64,000 nucleotides of DNA from Nymphaea colorata (Eukaryota; Streptophyta; Magnoliopsida; Nymphaeales; Nymphaeaceae), in contig NC_045147.1 in assembly GCF_008831285.2 (NCBI RefSeq), positions 18,764,854-18,828,853 on the forward strand. The letters are read 5' to 3'. The translations under genes were made by a program, and so were the position numbers. The notes under the pieces were generated by a model. The model was not told where the DNA came from, did no database searches, and was given only the letters and a program-made list of their open reading frames with translations. Of the stretch, positions 38,144 through 51,149 are shown piece after piece (within the stretch, counting starts at the first letter, position 1; every line of letters starts with the position of its first letter).

Positions 38144-40225
38144 GGTCACCGAGGCGAACGACAGAGAGGGAGAGAGAGAGAGAGGGAGGGAGAGAGCAGT
38201 GAGGGCAGTGAAGCAGTTGGAGCCCTCTAGGTAAAGGAGGCGCTTAAAACGGGTCGGGTAGGTGCCTCTGATGAGCGCGACATGACTGGACACGGCTTGT
38301 TTGGATTCGTGTCGGAGTCTGCGTGTGGGAAAAATCAAATCCTGTTTCTATTCATTCCGAGCAAACACGAGGATTAACTCCTTAAGAGCGGAAGTCTTTC
38401 CTTTCTTCTTAGCCTCAAGAGTTCATCGTTGAATTTTGTTTCAAGTAGAGAGATTTTCATTCAACTTATGCATATAAGGTTAATATAATGAAATTGTTAT
38501 CAATATTATGAACAAAGAGAGAGAGAGAGATGAAATTCAGGATGTACAACGAGTGAGCCGAGCTTGGCCAGCTCAAACTCACCTGGACTCACATATAGTT
38601 CGGCTGGAGCTTGACTTGAGCTTATGAGGTAAGCTCGAGCTTGATTCACTTAACTGAGTTTTAGCTCAAGCTCAACTTGTTTAAGCTCGTGTTCCTTAAT
38701 ATATGCTTTATGCCTAAAATTTTCACATTTTTATTTAAACTGTTTTAAGTTTTTGAAATTACAAAAATAAATATTAGTGTTAAATAAATCTAATCAAGTT
38801 TAATCGAATGGAGTTCATCCAACTCGAATTCAGCTCATTTACAAACTCTAGTTATGAGTTAAGCTAGGACTCAACTTGTTTAACTTATGAGTCAAGTTTA
38901 AGTCAAACTTAATTGAGTGACTTTGAGTCGAGCTCTAGTTGGCTCCACTCATTGAACATATTCCAAGATGGTATCTTTCAAAAAAAGTTATATAAGGTTT
39001 AAAAGAAAAAAAAAAGTCAGAATCTTTTGCACTGAAAGATAACTAAATGCGTAGGCTCATGGTCAAAGGGTAAAGTAGCTCCTCTCCAAAATTCTGATTT
39101 TTGCATTTTTTATTTCTTCAAATGCAATCCGAAAAAGAGCAACAAAACGAATAAGAAAAAGAATAAGGGATCAATAACAAAAACACTTGTTAAATGTCTT
39201 GAAAACAGGTGTCAAACAAAAAACCATGGTCAATGCATCTTTTGCATTTTGTGACGTTTTTTGGTGATGAAAAATAAATAAAAATTCACCCGGCAATTAG
39301 AGATAGCCGAAAATCTGACCGGCCTATATTTTTTAATAAAATAATAATAAATTATTCTTTTATCTTTTATTTAATTTAATGTGGCGAAGACCTGACAAAA
39401 GGCTGATGCGTATGGGCGAAACACATCATTCTTTTTAATGCTTTCCTATAGTCAACTAGAACTGATATTCACAACCACATGAGTCATGACAAAGATTTGA
39501 GAGTTTTCTGTCTGAAAAGATAACTCATGTTTTCTCCCTTTTGGAATTACCAAGAACAAATCGATGCAGCTCATTCATGTACAGTGGCAGCTGAAAATTT
39601 TTCACGAGGAGAAAAGATACGCCGATCTGTGATCTTGCTTAATATAATACATATTATTTCAGAGTATCACAACCCCGTCGTTGATGAACACACGTACATT
39701 AAAAATAAGGAACAAGTGGGTTCCCTTCAGGTTTTCTTCTTTTCCCAAGAAAGTCGAGCATTGAAGGCCGAAGCTGCGCGTCAGAACGTCACTCATTCAT
39801 GGGGAATTTGGCCAATAGATTTGGTCTACAAGCCAAGTTCGTTTCAGAAGCGGGCTTCCCCTTCCATGACGCCATTACTTCCATGGTTTTGCCCTGTGTT
39901 TACCGAGTATGAAACAGGTAGCATGTCTTTTGCCTGTAAAAATGGTGCAATTAAAGTGAGGGAGGTAGACCCAAGGATGGGAAGAGGAGGGAGAAGGGTG
40001 GTGGCTCATTAATGGTACATATTCTCTTCATTATCTAAAATTAAATTCTAGGTGGAAACTGTCACGCCTTCAACCAATTGGGATGCAAGAAGCTTCTCAG
40101 TATTAAAAAACTGCCGAACGGGGTCACCGCTCCGCACCCTTTCCCTTCTTTCCTCTACTTGTTTTTCATTTTACTTCTTCCCCGTTCTCTCCAAGTGGGG
40201 GAGAATCTGCAGAGGGAGCTTGATC
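38144..40225. other. Divergent spacer between U2B'' and RINGv-1
   Basis: The two genes are transcribed away from each other from this 2.1-kb interval, so it holds both promoters. A GA-rich run lies at about 38161-38196, just upstream of the U2B'' start, and another at 38516-38530. The 161-codon frame at 39527-40012 shows no family features. Confidence 0.6.
38540..38960. repeat. Degenerate GAGCTCGAGC-type repetitive stretch
   Basis: The region repeats words such as GCTCGAGCTTG, AGCTCAAGCTCAACTTG, CTCAACTTGTTTAA and GAGTCGAGCTC in both orientations. This style is common in old dispersed plant repeats. Limits and class are uncertain. Confidence 0.5.
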
Positions 40226-43200
40226 ATGGAAAACAAGAAGGGTCATGACGTCCATGGATCCGGTGGTGATGGAACGTCTCTGAAAGAACCAGGAAAGGGG
40301 GAGGGTCCGGGCAAGGGTGATGAAGCAGATCAGGGAGATGGGGAGGAAGGACTTCCAGAGTCGTGTGTGATTGACGTGAGGCAGGAGGATGCAGAAGGTC
40401 GATCACGCGATCAGGGTGCCGCAGATAAAGAAGGACAAGAGGAAGAAAGAGGAGGGGATGGAGAGAGGGAGTGCAGAATCTGCCATCTTGGTACCGAGGA
40501 ATCACAGCAGTCGGGGCAGGGAGGGCTCATCCATCTCGGCTGCGGCTGCACCGACAGTCTCGGCTTTGCCCACAAACGTTGCGCCGAGGCCTGGTTTATG
40601 ACCAGAGGCAGGAAGTGAGTCTCTCTCTCTCTCTCTCTCTGTTTTCCTTTCTTATTGCATTTGATTGATTAATGGAAACCCACAATCTGTGAAGTTCAAT
40701 TGATGCCTGAACTATAAAATCCTGATAGAGAGGATGAACTTCCCTCTGCTGTTAAAGGGCATCTGCTTCAGACACAGGTGTACACGCGTGATCAGCTGGC
40801 CACCATCTGATCTTGTTCCATTTGGCAGCGACTCTGTTGTAGCTGTATTAAACCAACAGGTGGTTCCCTCGTCTATTTTGGTTGGACGGTCAAGTCATGA
40901 AAGGCTTTATCCAAACTGTGTTCCTTGCCACACTGAGTTCATTTAAACTACTTCAAAGTAAAACTCAGTTTATCTCCAATTACCATCAAATTTTCTCAAT
41001 GAAATAGAAGTAGAAAAGTAGTAAGAGAACTAGAGGACTCCATCTGAAGTATATATGATCAATTAGCTTTCATGGTCGTTCAATCGGCCTCCCGCTCAAC
41101 TGCAGTTAGTGCAGCTGAGAGAGAGTTCAGACCAAACAAAGGTGCACGCGCGCGCGCTCTCTTGGAAACAAATAAAAGTGTGAAGAATTAAGTGCAGATT
41201 CATACGAATAACAAGCGTTCATCAGCCTCCGGTATTTTCTTCATATTACGATTGTTTTACAGATACATATGGCTTAGATTTCACAAAGAGGGACGATCTT
41301 GCAGGACTTACTTCACTCCCATTGTGTTCACGTGAATTAAAGCAAACCTTCAAAATCTTTGCAGTTCTCAGAGATTTTGCTTGAAAATTTTAGGTTGAGT
41401 TTGAATCCTGCCACTTTGTTCTGTTTCTATAATGTTTTCCCATCGACCAGCTTTACGAGGGCAACACTGTGAGAAAGCTCAATTAGCGAAGATCAAACCA
41501 TAAAATCTTCTTTCCCGAATTTAGTTTGAGCTATCTAACATGCAACGCCTGCGCCGTAACTCTGTTGAGCTGTTGCATTTGCGAAAATCTGCTGGAAAAA
41601 TAACTAGCTAGAAAATCCTGCAGAAATTTTGTGGCCTCCAATTGATTTAATCACCTCGGCCACTTACTGTCAACATGATTACAAGTCCTTTTCAACTGAA
41701 CCAAAACTTTGGACATGTAATCAACAATTAAGAACCTATATTACATTAGAGATTTCCCGACGGCAACTGCAAAATGAATTACTCGTATCGACGATGGAGA
41801 ATTCGACATTTCTCACAGAATTTATTTAATCAGGCACTTTTTTTTTTGTTAAATAGATGACAAGACATGCGTGCATTTAAAAAATGCCTGTCGCTGTTCT
41901 TTCTTCGCCAAATTAACTGGATGGCATTGAAATTGAAAGTATGTACTAATGGGCAAACAAAAAGGAAATGAGGATACAGACAAATTAGTGGTCAACGTTT
42001 ACTTGTATATATGTACATTTGGCGTTGTCCTATTCGCCAAAAGCTCGGCTGGTGGGGTCCAGTGCGTTTGCAAGTCAATGGATTCGCCGCTGCTTTCTCA
42101 CTTGTATAAGGTTGATTGTTGCACGGCTGTGGTCCCGCCTTTTGGTCCCAGTAAAATACAAAGTCAATCTCTATTAAAATACGGTTTTTTGCTTTTTTGG
42201 ATTTGACTTTTCCTGTTTTGGTATATTTTAAATGCGATTGAGCTTTTTTTTTCGTACAATTTAAAATATTCAAGTCTAAATTATATACATGGTCAATATC
42301 GCCTTTTAATATGTTATATCCTTCTTTGAAAGATGGAACAGCCCCTTCTTAATTATATATATATATATATATAAGAGTAAGCCAAGATCTCATGTTTAGG
42401 TGATGACTTTTAAATAGAATGTTTAAAAAATTTTAACCGGTGCCAACTCTTATTTTTCGGATTTAATGTAACCATGGGTCGTAGTAAAATTTTTTTGGCT
42501 CTGACACTGCTCCGCGTAATACTTATCACACTTTTTCCTACATATCATTTATAAAGCTTCCAGTTTTGTTTCTCCTTGTGGGAAAATACATGTATAAAGT
42601 AAATCCAAACTGTTCTATCCCTTTCATGTTGGTCAGTTCCAAAAATATGTAGTAGATCTCAGCACAACCCACATGGCAAATTGTTTGAAGATTAACTTTG
42701 CGTATTGATTAATATATATATATATGCATGCACATTGTGAATGTTGCTCTCTTCTTTTTCCTTTTGTTTTCTTCGATAACAGAGAAACCACTCTCGGGGC
42801 GGGAGGACTGGCCGTGCTGGTTTAACTTGTCATACCTGCGGTCCGGACCTCCCCGTATATATTATACAGCTCCGGGGTGAAAGACACTTGGACAGATCAC
42901 CTTTACAAAGCAAAGGGCTGCAATGATATTGAAGTTCGAACCTGTGACGAGCCACCAACTGGCCGAATCCCCCTTGGGTCATGCTAAGCCATCGGGTTCT
43001 AACAGTGCTCTTGATGACACAGAGACTGCGAAATCTGTGGTTTGGATGCCAAGAATGTGACGGGCGTGGCGGATTGGAACTTCCTCATAGAGTGGAATGA
43101 GGGGAGAGCTTGCCCTGAAGATGTGCCGACTTCGGTGCCAATGTGGAGGCGGCAACCATTTTGCACTATCCTCTTGCTTCTAGTAATCATCTGTATTGTT

Positions 43201-43230
43201 CTTCTTGGGGTCTTTCACATCGGCTTATGA
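40226..43230 (+). CDS. RING-CH (RINGv) membrane E3 ligase-like protein, copy 1, 198 aa
   Basis: Probable ubiquitin ligase, by domain. Exons are 40226-40614 and 43023-43230; donor GGAA|GTGAGT, acceptor GACACAG, phase 2. The first 80 residues are Gly/Glu/Asp-rich and low-complexity, with a conserved island ESCVIDV (46-52). The RING-CH zinc ligands are C83, C86, C106, C108, H116, C119, C132 and C135 (CRIC, GCGC, AHKRC, CEIC), the C4HC3 pattern. One hydrophobic segment at about 178-195 (TILLLLVIICIVLLGVF) ends the protein, so it is probably tail-anchored with the RING in the cytosol. Most MARCH proteins have two or more membrane segments; this plant subgroup has one. The start was set at MENKK; an upstream in-frame ATG (40052) would add 58 unconserved residues. 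It is paralogous to the gene at 48606, with the intron at the same place. Substrate unknown. Confidence 0.88.
40619..40640. repeat. (CT)n microsatellite next to the RINGv-1 donor
   Basis: A CT run of about 22 nt begins within the donor sequence GTGAGTCTCTCT of the 2.4-kb intron. Confidence 0.95.
42352..42373. repeat. (TA)n microsatellite in the RINGv-1 intron
   Basis: TA run of about 22 nt; a shorter one follows at 42713-42725. Confidence 0.9.
42860..43010 (+). other. Intron tail with a tRNA-type B-box-like word
   Basis: AAGTTCGAACCTGTGA at about 42932 contains GTTCGAACC, which fits the RNA polymerase III B-box consensus. No convincing A box or tRNA cloverleaf surrounds it. It could be a SINE relic just upstream of RINGv-1 exon 2. 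Confidence 0.2.
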
Positions 43231-43566
43231 TGTGCATATTTAGGGCTTGGACCCTTCTACTTCTCATGCAAAGCTCGTGGAAATTCGACCGCTTATCACC
43301 TTCATGCATGACACAGCTTGAGTGAGTAAAGAGAAGTTGGGATCCAGAGTTTTGTTTGGATCAAGGTCGGATGAGCATGTAGCCCTGTGTGTCTTTCTCT
43401 TTGAACATGGAAGAATAAAGCCCATAATTTTATGAATGTGTCTGGCAAGTCAGGATCTCGAGTCTTACACAACCAAAGGATAGCAATATTGTCATCTTTT
43501 TAGAGTTTTCTGTCTTGTCCTACCACTTCATAAGCATATAATGTATATTACATCAATCCTTAAGGA

Positions 43567-43823
43567 GCGTCTGATTATCTCTGATTTGAATTTCATCTAA
43601 TGTGGATTAATACAACATCACATGATTTTGCTGATGTAGTAAAAGATTCATGGTTCATCAAATTAAAGGTCTTATATCAAACATCCCATCAATGCTTAAG
43701 GTCCTTATTTTGCTTCTTTGCATTGAACAACCGTCGGACTTAAGACCAGATGAGATAAAAGCCCAGAGCTTAAACTCATGGTTCTCAAATCTTCAGGATC
43801 TCAAATCCGAGGCTATCAAATGC
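43567..43823. mobile_element. MITE-like element, family A, copy 1 (about 257 bp)
   Basis: The left end reads GCGTCTGATTATC, and the right end, reverse-complemented, reads GCATTTGATAGCC. Sub-terminal sequences on both arms also agree (TCTGATTTGAATTTCATCTA versus TCGGATTTGAGATCCTGAAG). The same ends occur at 52063-52319. There is no coding capacity. A target-site duplication was not clear. Class (hAT, Mutator or other) is undetermined. Confidence 0.65.
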
Positions 43824-45277
43824 CCCGTAGTGTTTAACCCCTCAAATTTGAGATAAAAGAATAGAATTCTTCCTTATAAAAAGGAAGATTATTTGAGATA
43901 CAACAGATGCACGAGAACGCTCTCATAGGCGCATTGATAGATAGATCAAATTTGAAGGCATGATCATACGAGTTAGCACATGGTGTTTTATTATAAGAAG
44001 AACAATGTTAAGTGCAAAGAGATTCTTCAGCTATGTTTCTCTCGAGGAGTCAAAAGGAGTTCTGTGCCCCAGCCTATCAACAGCGAACAAACTGGTGCAA
44101 TCAAGGAAATACCACCATCACAATCTTCAAATGAAATAGAAGTAATTTCAAATCAAGCAACAAAAAATCGTGCTTATGCTGCTGGACATGGAAAAATCAT
44201 CAGAATTTCTGTTGTCAAACAACTTAAAGTTCAAAAATCAGGCTTGCAGAGATGAGTGCACCATAGCTATTAGATGGGTAGTCCATAGTTTGAGTTCTAT
44301 AAGTTTCTATCTAACCTACATGACTGGTTCATCTAGTCAAATCTTAGGGCCCCCCTGTCCATTTTCAACACCAACCCTTCCTAATCCCAATCCCAAAACG
44401 ACATTGGATCGACAAGGCATTCTTATTAAATTCCAAATTTGCAATCACTTCTAAATTCTACATATACAGCTTTGGGAGGCTTGTTTTGATTCTTCAACTC
44501 AATATTGCAGAATGATCATAAGCATTGGGTGGTATACAGTTTGGAGGGGCTGCCCCATATACTTTTTATTAATAAGTTGAGTGAGGTCAAGAGATTCTTG
44601 ATCATGTGGAGCAGAATAAAGGAACACAACTTTGGAGAATGTGTTGGGGACAGGCAAGAGTATTTACCACTGATTCACCTTGAGGTGAAGCACTCGTGGA
44701 TCAAGGACGGAGCCAGAGATTTTTCAAATTTTTTATATAAAACAAGTGAAATATTTCAAAATTTACATGTAAATTTTAAAAAAAAAAAGTTGATGTTAAA
44801 GCCCAATGATCAATGAATTACCAATGAGTGGAACACATGCAAAGGAAAATTGATATAGGAAGGCGAATAGTGAATGATCAAGTCACTAGTGCAACAATTA
44901 AGGACTTCTTTGAAAAAGAAAAGATGGTGAAGAAAATAAATAGGATGCAACTTCTTGTCTTCTTCATGAAAGAGAAAAGCGAAGGCATTAGACATTTTTG
45001 AATGATTGCCCTTTGCAATAGCATTATGAGTATATATTTTAAGTTACAGTACCGTGGATGAAGAAGATGATGATGGGAATAGATAATAAATCAAAGCAAA
45101 AGCACATTCTTGAAGAGACGTAAATATTCATAATAGTTAAATTCACATGCATGAGATGATTCATTTGCCTTCACGGAGGAAGATGTTCAACTGATAGAGG
45201 CCTTTGGCAAGGTCATCCACTCCCTCTTCCCTCTTAAGAAATATTGTGGTGGATCTTTTCTTCTAGAAAAAATTCAG

Positions 45278-45385
45278 GTAGTGACTGAAAGAGGTGAAAT
45301 GAGTCTCATGACTATATATATATATATATATGTAGTGACTGAAAGAGGTGAAATGAGTCTCATGACTATATATATATATATATAT
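45278..45385. repeat. 54-bp tandem duplication ending in (TA)n
   Basis: GTAGTGACTGAAAGAGGTGA, then AATGAGTCTCATGAC and a TA run, occurs twice in a row at 45278 and 45332 with almost no differences, so the duplication is recent. Confidence 0.95.
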
Positions 45386-45741
45386 AAGATTGAGATTCAT
45401 GACTTGGATAAGCATGGAGACATGAAGATGAAAGTGCAATGTAATTAATGATGTGTGGAAAGTTTACTCAACTAACTTGAGTTGAACAGCTGGTACGCCT
45501 GACATGAGCACCGGCTTAAGACTTATGATTAAGTGGGGGAGATCAGGTTCATGCTCACGTATCTATACTGATTTAATAATAAACCCAATACATTGATCTC
45601 AACCAAGTCTACAATTTAAAAAGTTAGATCATGCAAAGGCAAGCACCAAGTGGATGATTATTTTTAAAGTTTCCATAACCAACTAACAAGCTGCTCAAAA
45701 TGATAATTCCATGATCATTATAACTGCCATCTCCAAGTAGT

Positions 45742-45769
45742 TATATATATATAGAGAGAGAGAGAGAGT
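45742..45769. repeat. (TA)n(GA)n compound microsatellite
   Basis: A short TA run is followed directly by a GA run; this is the mirror of the (CT)n(TA)n order seen near 19-21 kb. Confidence 0.9.
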
Positions 45770-46133
45770 GATTGTTCGTTACCAGACCATTGACCATTTG
45801 GGCTCTTAAATTCATGTTAAAAAGTGTTCTAAACAAATATGAACCTTTTAATGTGTTTATAAACGTTAATTTAATATGAATCATGCTTTAATTCAAGTTA
45901 TTTTTGTAAAAGAATTTGATCTTTATACCTACCAAAATTTTGATGTTATAACAGCCGTTCATTTTTTTACTATTAAAAATGATTATTTAAGCAAAGAAAA
46001 CTACTAACTTAATGTATGTTTCTCATCAAATTATTCTTAAGATCATATCTATAAAGTTAGATTTCAAAAAAAGAAAAAAATTAATTCAATATGTTTGATT
46101 TTTGTCTCTTATGCAAGTGGTCTGTTTTTTATC

Positions 46134-46136
<3 letters not shown>

Positions 46137-46226
<90 letters not shown>
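46137..46226. repeat. (TA)45 microsatellite
   Basis: 90 nt of uninterrupted TA, the longest pure dinucleotide run in the window. Confidence 0.97.
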
Positions 46227-46227
<1 letters not shown>

Positions 46228-46269
46228 CTCTACATTTAATGAACAACATTATGGGACATCAAATCCCAA

Positions 46270-46551
46270 ATGGATAAAAATAGTGTCCACAAATTTGTTT
46301 TCTTGGCTCTTCTTTATCTTTCGGTGTGCAGTGGTGCTGATAATTTCAAACCTAACGAATCATGGACATTGGTGTCACCCATGTGGAAAGTCTCCTCTTT
46401 GGATCTTGGAATCAACCAATTTGTAGCTTCCGACGATAAATTTTTCCGAGTCTCTCGAAGAGAATGGCCGTTTTATATTGACTTTCAAGGCAATTTATTT
46501 CATTTCAAAGTAAACTTCTCCCCCACGTCAAGCCGACGTATTTTAATATGA
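46270..46551 (+). CDS. Doubtful small ORF with a signal-peptide-like start, 93 aa
   Basis: The frame begins MDKNSVHKFVFLALLYLSVC and continues SGADNF, with a basic n-region, a hydrophobic core and a small-residue SGA site, which resembles a secretory signal. The remaining ~68 residues are mixed and unfamiliar, with a single cysteine in the signal and none after it. It starts 43 nt after a (TA)45 tract and has no recognised homologue. It may be chance; I list it because nothing else explains the stretch. Confidence 0.12.
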   Translation: MDKNSVHKFVFLALLYLSVCSGADNFKPNESWTLVSPMWKVSSLDLGINQFVASDDKFFRVSRREWPFYIDFQGNLFHFKVNFSPTSSRRILI

Positions 46552-48487
46552 ATAAATGAGTATCCCCAAAAAAACTGCATTCAAAAGATGCCAAAACGAA
46601 AAAAACACGAAAATACATGTTTTTCATCTTTTTTTTTTACGTTTTTGTCCTTTTTTTTTCAATGTCAAATTGGTTGTTCATATTTTTTTAATTTTTAATT
46701 TTATTTCTCTCTAAAGTTAAGACTTCTAAAACTTTTTAAAAATTTAGCATATTTTTCCTTTTTAAACTTGTATTATTATTCTTAAAAAACCTCGCCATCC
46801 AAAAACCCACAAACATATTTACAAATATGATCATGCTGGTCCACATAGATCGATATTAGCCGATTCACCGTTATATCAGCCGATTTTAACATGGCCATGC
46901 CGATAATTAGCAACAGCACTTCTACCCGGCCGGCGGCGGCCGTCCGTGAAATATGGGAATTCCGGGCACTGAGTTTCACAGCTTGCCGCTGTATCAAGTG
47001 AGAGGAAAAGAAGGCAACTGCACCGGCCGTTGCGTGATTACTTTGACTTTACCTACAAACCCAGAAAGCTCGGGTTCATGACTTCCATCTCCTACTTTTT
47101 TTTTTTTCACCCGCAGCTTCTGATGTTCGCTCCATCCACTTCTTAATTACTAAAAGAATGTTCGCCATCACTTCACAAAAGTTGAAAAGCTCAAAACCTA
47201 CCAAACAGATTTTAAAAGCAAAAAATTCCTATCAAAGTGATTCATTCATTTAGTTTCATCAAATCGATGCTATATATTTATATATATATCAGTTGATGAT
47301 ATAAAGCCAGCGGCTTCATTTTCTTTTTCCACGTGGGGAACATTTTTTGGAAATATATGACGTAGCGGCTGATCATTTAATAGGAGGACAGGAGCAAAAG
47401 GCCAAAGCCGATTACACATCTACTGCATTCGTGTGGAATAAAAAGAAAAAAAAAAGAGAAAACGAGCGTCGACAAAGTTCCAATTCGCTGTCATCGATCG
47501 TGTCAGCAATGAGATTTCCTTTCTTCTTTCTCATGGAGATTTTCATCGTCTTCTTCCTCCTCGTCTTCCTATTTCGATTCTTTGAAAGAAAAACAGAGAA
47601 AGTCAAGGTTTCAAGTTTCTCTGTGGGCGCTTTTGAGAGTGCAGACACGCAGATGTGACTCAAAACTTTGTATATATAAAGCGGCGTGGACGACATGTCT
47701 GAGGAAAAACACCATCAAACACTCAAGGGAGAATTTGAGAGAGAAAAGGTCCGACTCAGGCGCAACCTCACCTTTTCCAAGCAGTCAAAAACAATTTCTT
47801 AGCGTCAAATTATCGACCATGCGAAGTCGTTTACTAACAGCTATCGCCTACAATATAAATTTAGTAATAAGTAATGTTTATGTGTTGGCAACCAGATCCA
47901 GCACACCTAAGCATGTGATTGCTCCCCTAGCTTCGCGTGCAAATCCATCTAACAACGTCGTTTCTAAGCAAAGCAAAGCAAAGACAACATCCTCCTGTTT
48001 AAGAACAGAAGAAACACGAACATATATTATAAATACTCCAAGGCCGATCTTCTCTACATCCCCAGTTATTGACTCCCCCATCTTTCATTTTCACGTTTCT
48101 TTTCAATTGATTGGCGTCCATAAGATTTTGGCTTTAACACGTCAGGTTATAACTCTTGTGGGCTTCCACCAATCAACACTTCTTTCCTCAAAACCCTCCC
48201 TTTGTTTAGCAGAATTCTTCTTTTGATATAATCTCAAACATAGGGCGGATATTTAAACAAAAGAAAAGTCTCCTGATCTCTCGTTAGGTGCCAAAATATC
48301 TCTTGCCGTCCCTGGAACCAACTGAGAGGGAAAGGAATAAGGGGACAAAGTATTAAGTATCTCTCCCTCTCGCTTCTCTCTCGGAGCTCTCTAGGGGAGG
48401 TAGACTCGGAGAGCTGTGATCAATTGCGATTCGTTTTAATTAATTTTCTGCGGAGGAAACGACAGAGGAGAACCGTCTCATTCTTAA

Positions 48488-48494
48488 TATAAAA
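48488..48494 (+). promoter_or_regulatory. Candidate TATA box of RINGv-2
   Basis: TATAAAA lies 112 nt upstream of the ATG at 48606, in a GC-richer 5' flank. The spacing suits a leader of about 80 nt. No other TATA box of this quality is nearby. Confidence 0.45.
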
Positions 48495-48605
48495 CGCGAA
48501 AAATCAGGGCGCAGAGTTTCCCCGTTCCTGCCTTCCTCCTATCTCTTTCTCCGCCGGCAGAGAGAGTGATCGGGGAGCCTGCAAGAGTGATGGTGGTGTG
48601 AGCGG

Positions 48606-51089
48606 ATGGGTGATCAGATTGGTGGCGCAGCCACTCATCAGAATGGAGCAGCTGCGAACAAAGAAGACGGAAGCAAGCGCGGTGGAGCGGCGGACAAGAG
48701 GCCGAGCAAGGAGGCCGAAGGAAAGCCGGCGTCGTGCGTGATCGATGTGGGGAGCGAAGGTGCCGCCGCAGAAGGAGAAGGGGATGGGGAGCGGATGTGC
48801 AGGGTCTGCCATCTCGGCGGCTCCGACGAGCCGCAGTCGGGGCAGGGCGAGCTCATCCATCTCGGCTGTGGCTGCAAGAACGGGCTCGGCCTCGCTCATC
48901 GGCGCTGCGCTGAGGCCTGGTTTACGATCAGAGGATGCAGGTAACCGTCGTTTTCTCCGTCTTCTTCTTCTTCTTCTACTACTGCTTACTCTTCGTAGTT
49001 TGATTGCACTTCACCATTTCCGATCCTGCAACAATTTATAGTCCCCCTCAAGTTTTTCCCGTTGCATTCGAACATTTCGATGCATGGTGGCGTGAGAGAA
49101 GGGCAACTTCCCTCCCGTAGTTGTAGAGCACATGATCGACAAGATGAACATTCACAGTTTGGTCCACCTAATTTTGGACCAAACGGCGCTCTAATTTGCT
49201 GAATGTGAATGCAGCCATGTCAGTATCTTACTGAGAGGAAAGAGCTCTCAGATACTCCGATAGAGTACCCAGACCAGACATTATATACATATATATCTAT
49301 ATGCTAGATATTGCTGTTGATATAAATATACGATTAAATTAGCTGAACGTGATCTAATCTATTGATTTTGATAGAATGAGTCTTTAGATTCCGAACCGCA
49401 ATGCATATTGAGGTAGTATAATTAATTACAAGGTTAGATTAATTAAAAGATTAGCATCCAAAAACCTAGAAAAAAAAAGGCTAGTTGTATGAATTGTTTG
49501 ATGACTGTGGAATATGGGATTCATGAGAACCGTTACGAGCTTCTTGGTCAAATTATGTAGATGGTTCACTTGTCGCTGCCTCAAGTGTAACTTTCCCGAA
49601 AAGAAATGAGTTTGCAGTTTGACTTTATCAAACATAGTTTTCACACAACAACATGTAACTGCGTATAAAGTTTTTCCCTTCCAGAGGAGATAGATTGTCA
49701 AAACCTCGATTTTTCTATTGAATGCATTAAAATAAGCCTATATTTACTTCTAAACAAAGACTAGAGAAAAAAAAAATTACATGATTCAACGTAAATGAAT
49801 ATATACGCGGCAGGGACACCCCATTTTTTTGTTATCTTGTAGCAAAAGGATGAATAAAGTAAGCAAATATTGTCCCACTAATGCTCCATATGGTTCATGA
49901 TGCCTCCCACTAATTATTTCTTATTAAGATTTCGATCCTGTTGTTATATAATAAAGTGCTTTGGAAGTGGTAAAGATTTCGTGCACTGCATTCCTTCTTC
50001 TACGATAATTAACACTGTAATTACTTACCCAGTAGAGCAAGATAGAGCCTTTAATTTTATTAACTAATCATGCATGAATGATTTGTTAACATGAAGGCAA
50101 ATGCTTTGTTGACATGATTTATTTTGAATGTTCCAATTATTTAAATATATGGGAATGTATATCTGAAACTTCTAGATACTTATATAAATGGGAATATATA
50201 ATATGTATATATAGAGGTGCAAGAGAAACGTGGTGGAGGTAGAGAGATAAGGCGGCCTTTGCTTTTTGACTTTCAACAAAAACGGAACGTTTAGTGACCA
50301 GAGCCGTCCTGACCGGTTACCAACTTCCGCAGCGAGGGGGAGAGAGATATTTCACTGAAGGCCTCACCTTTTTTACCGATATTTCAGGGACAGCCTTGAG
50401 GTGTTTTTGTTTATTAAAACTAAATGAACAAGCAGCGGCAAATGAAAATATTAAACGCGCTCATTGAGGCGTTTCTCAAAATAGTACGAAAGTCAGGGGG
50501 CTTTCAGGATTAGTATCGAGACGGGGGACTCCTAGAATAAAGAGGGCGGTCAAAATGTCACGACGTCGAATCCAACTGGAACAGCGGTCGTCGGGTATGT
50601 AATGTAAGCTTGGCGTATCCGGCGCCTTGCAAAAAAGTTATATCTTAAATGATGATATGAAATACTGAAAGAACCGTGAAAAGGGCCGAACGCCCAACGC
50701 TATGTAATATTTTATAATTTTATTGATGTCCGATCAGAATTTGGCTTCCCCGCTTTCTTAGTTTTTGCTTTCCACTGCTTTCTGGAATTCTGTAATTCAT
50801 GTTACGATAACATTTCCCCGTGTTATATATATATATATATATATGTTATTGAGTTCCTATTTATAACAGGTTTACTTTATGTGAAAATGATGACCAAATA
50901 TGTTGATCGAAGAAAAGCTGCAACTTATTTATAGATGACGAGCGTGGCTTGCTTTCTTGATTAAAGGTCAAGAGCCAATAAATGAATTTTATATCTTGAG
51001 GACCTCTCGATTGTAACGCCGTGACATAACGAGTTGGACCCCGGCTTTAATCACTTACAGTCTAAGATATTATGTGTTCAACTCTCTCT

Positions 51090-51149
<60 letters not shown>

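Larger units (their letters stand above)
43231..48605. other. 5.4-kb spacer between the two RINGv genes
   Basis: This contains the 3' flank of copy 1 and the promoter of copy 2. It holds a terminal-inverted-repeat element (43567-43823), a 54-bp tandem duplication (45278-45385) and TA and GA microsatellites. Small frames at 43980-44255, 44505-44816 and 46270-46551, and a 214-codon frame at 47582-48226, have no recognised family; the last overlaps an antisense frame and is probably chance. Confidence 0.55.

Noticed and set aside
39527-40012. 161-codon plus-strand open frame upstream of RINGv-1
   Set aside because: Composition looks non-coding, there is no motif, and it ends in the probable RINGv-1 promoter.
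40052-40225. Upstream in-frame start of RINGv-1
   Set aside because: It adds 58 residues that the paralogue lacks; MENKK at 40226 aligns better with the MGDQ start of copy 2.
45278-45385. CRISPR-like direct repeats
   Set aside because: Only two adjacent copies without spacers, in a plant nuclear sequence; a simple tandem duplication.
47582-48226. 214-codon plus-strand open frame upstream of RINGv-2
   Set aside because: Long for AT-rich DNA, but it has no domain, an odd composition and an overlapping antisense frame; kept only as a spacer remark.
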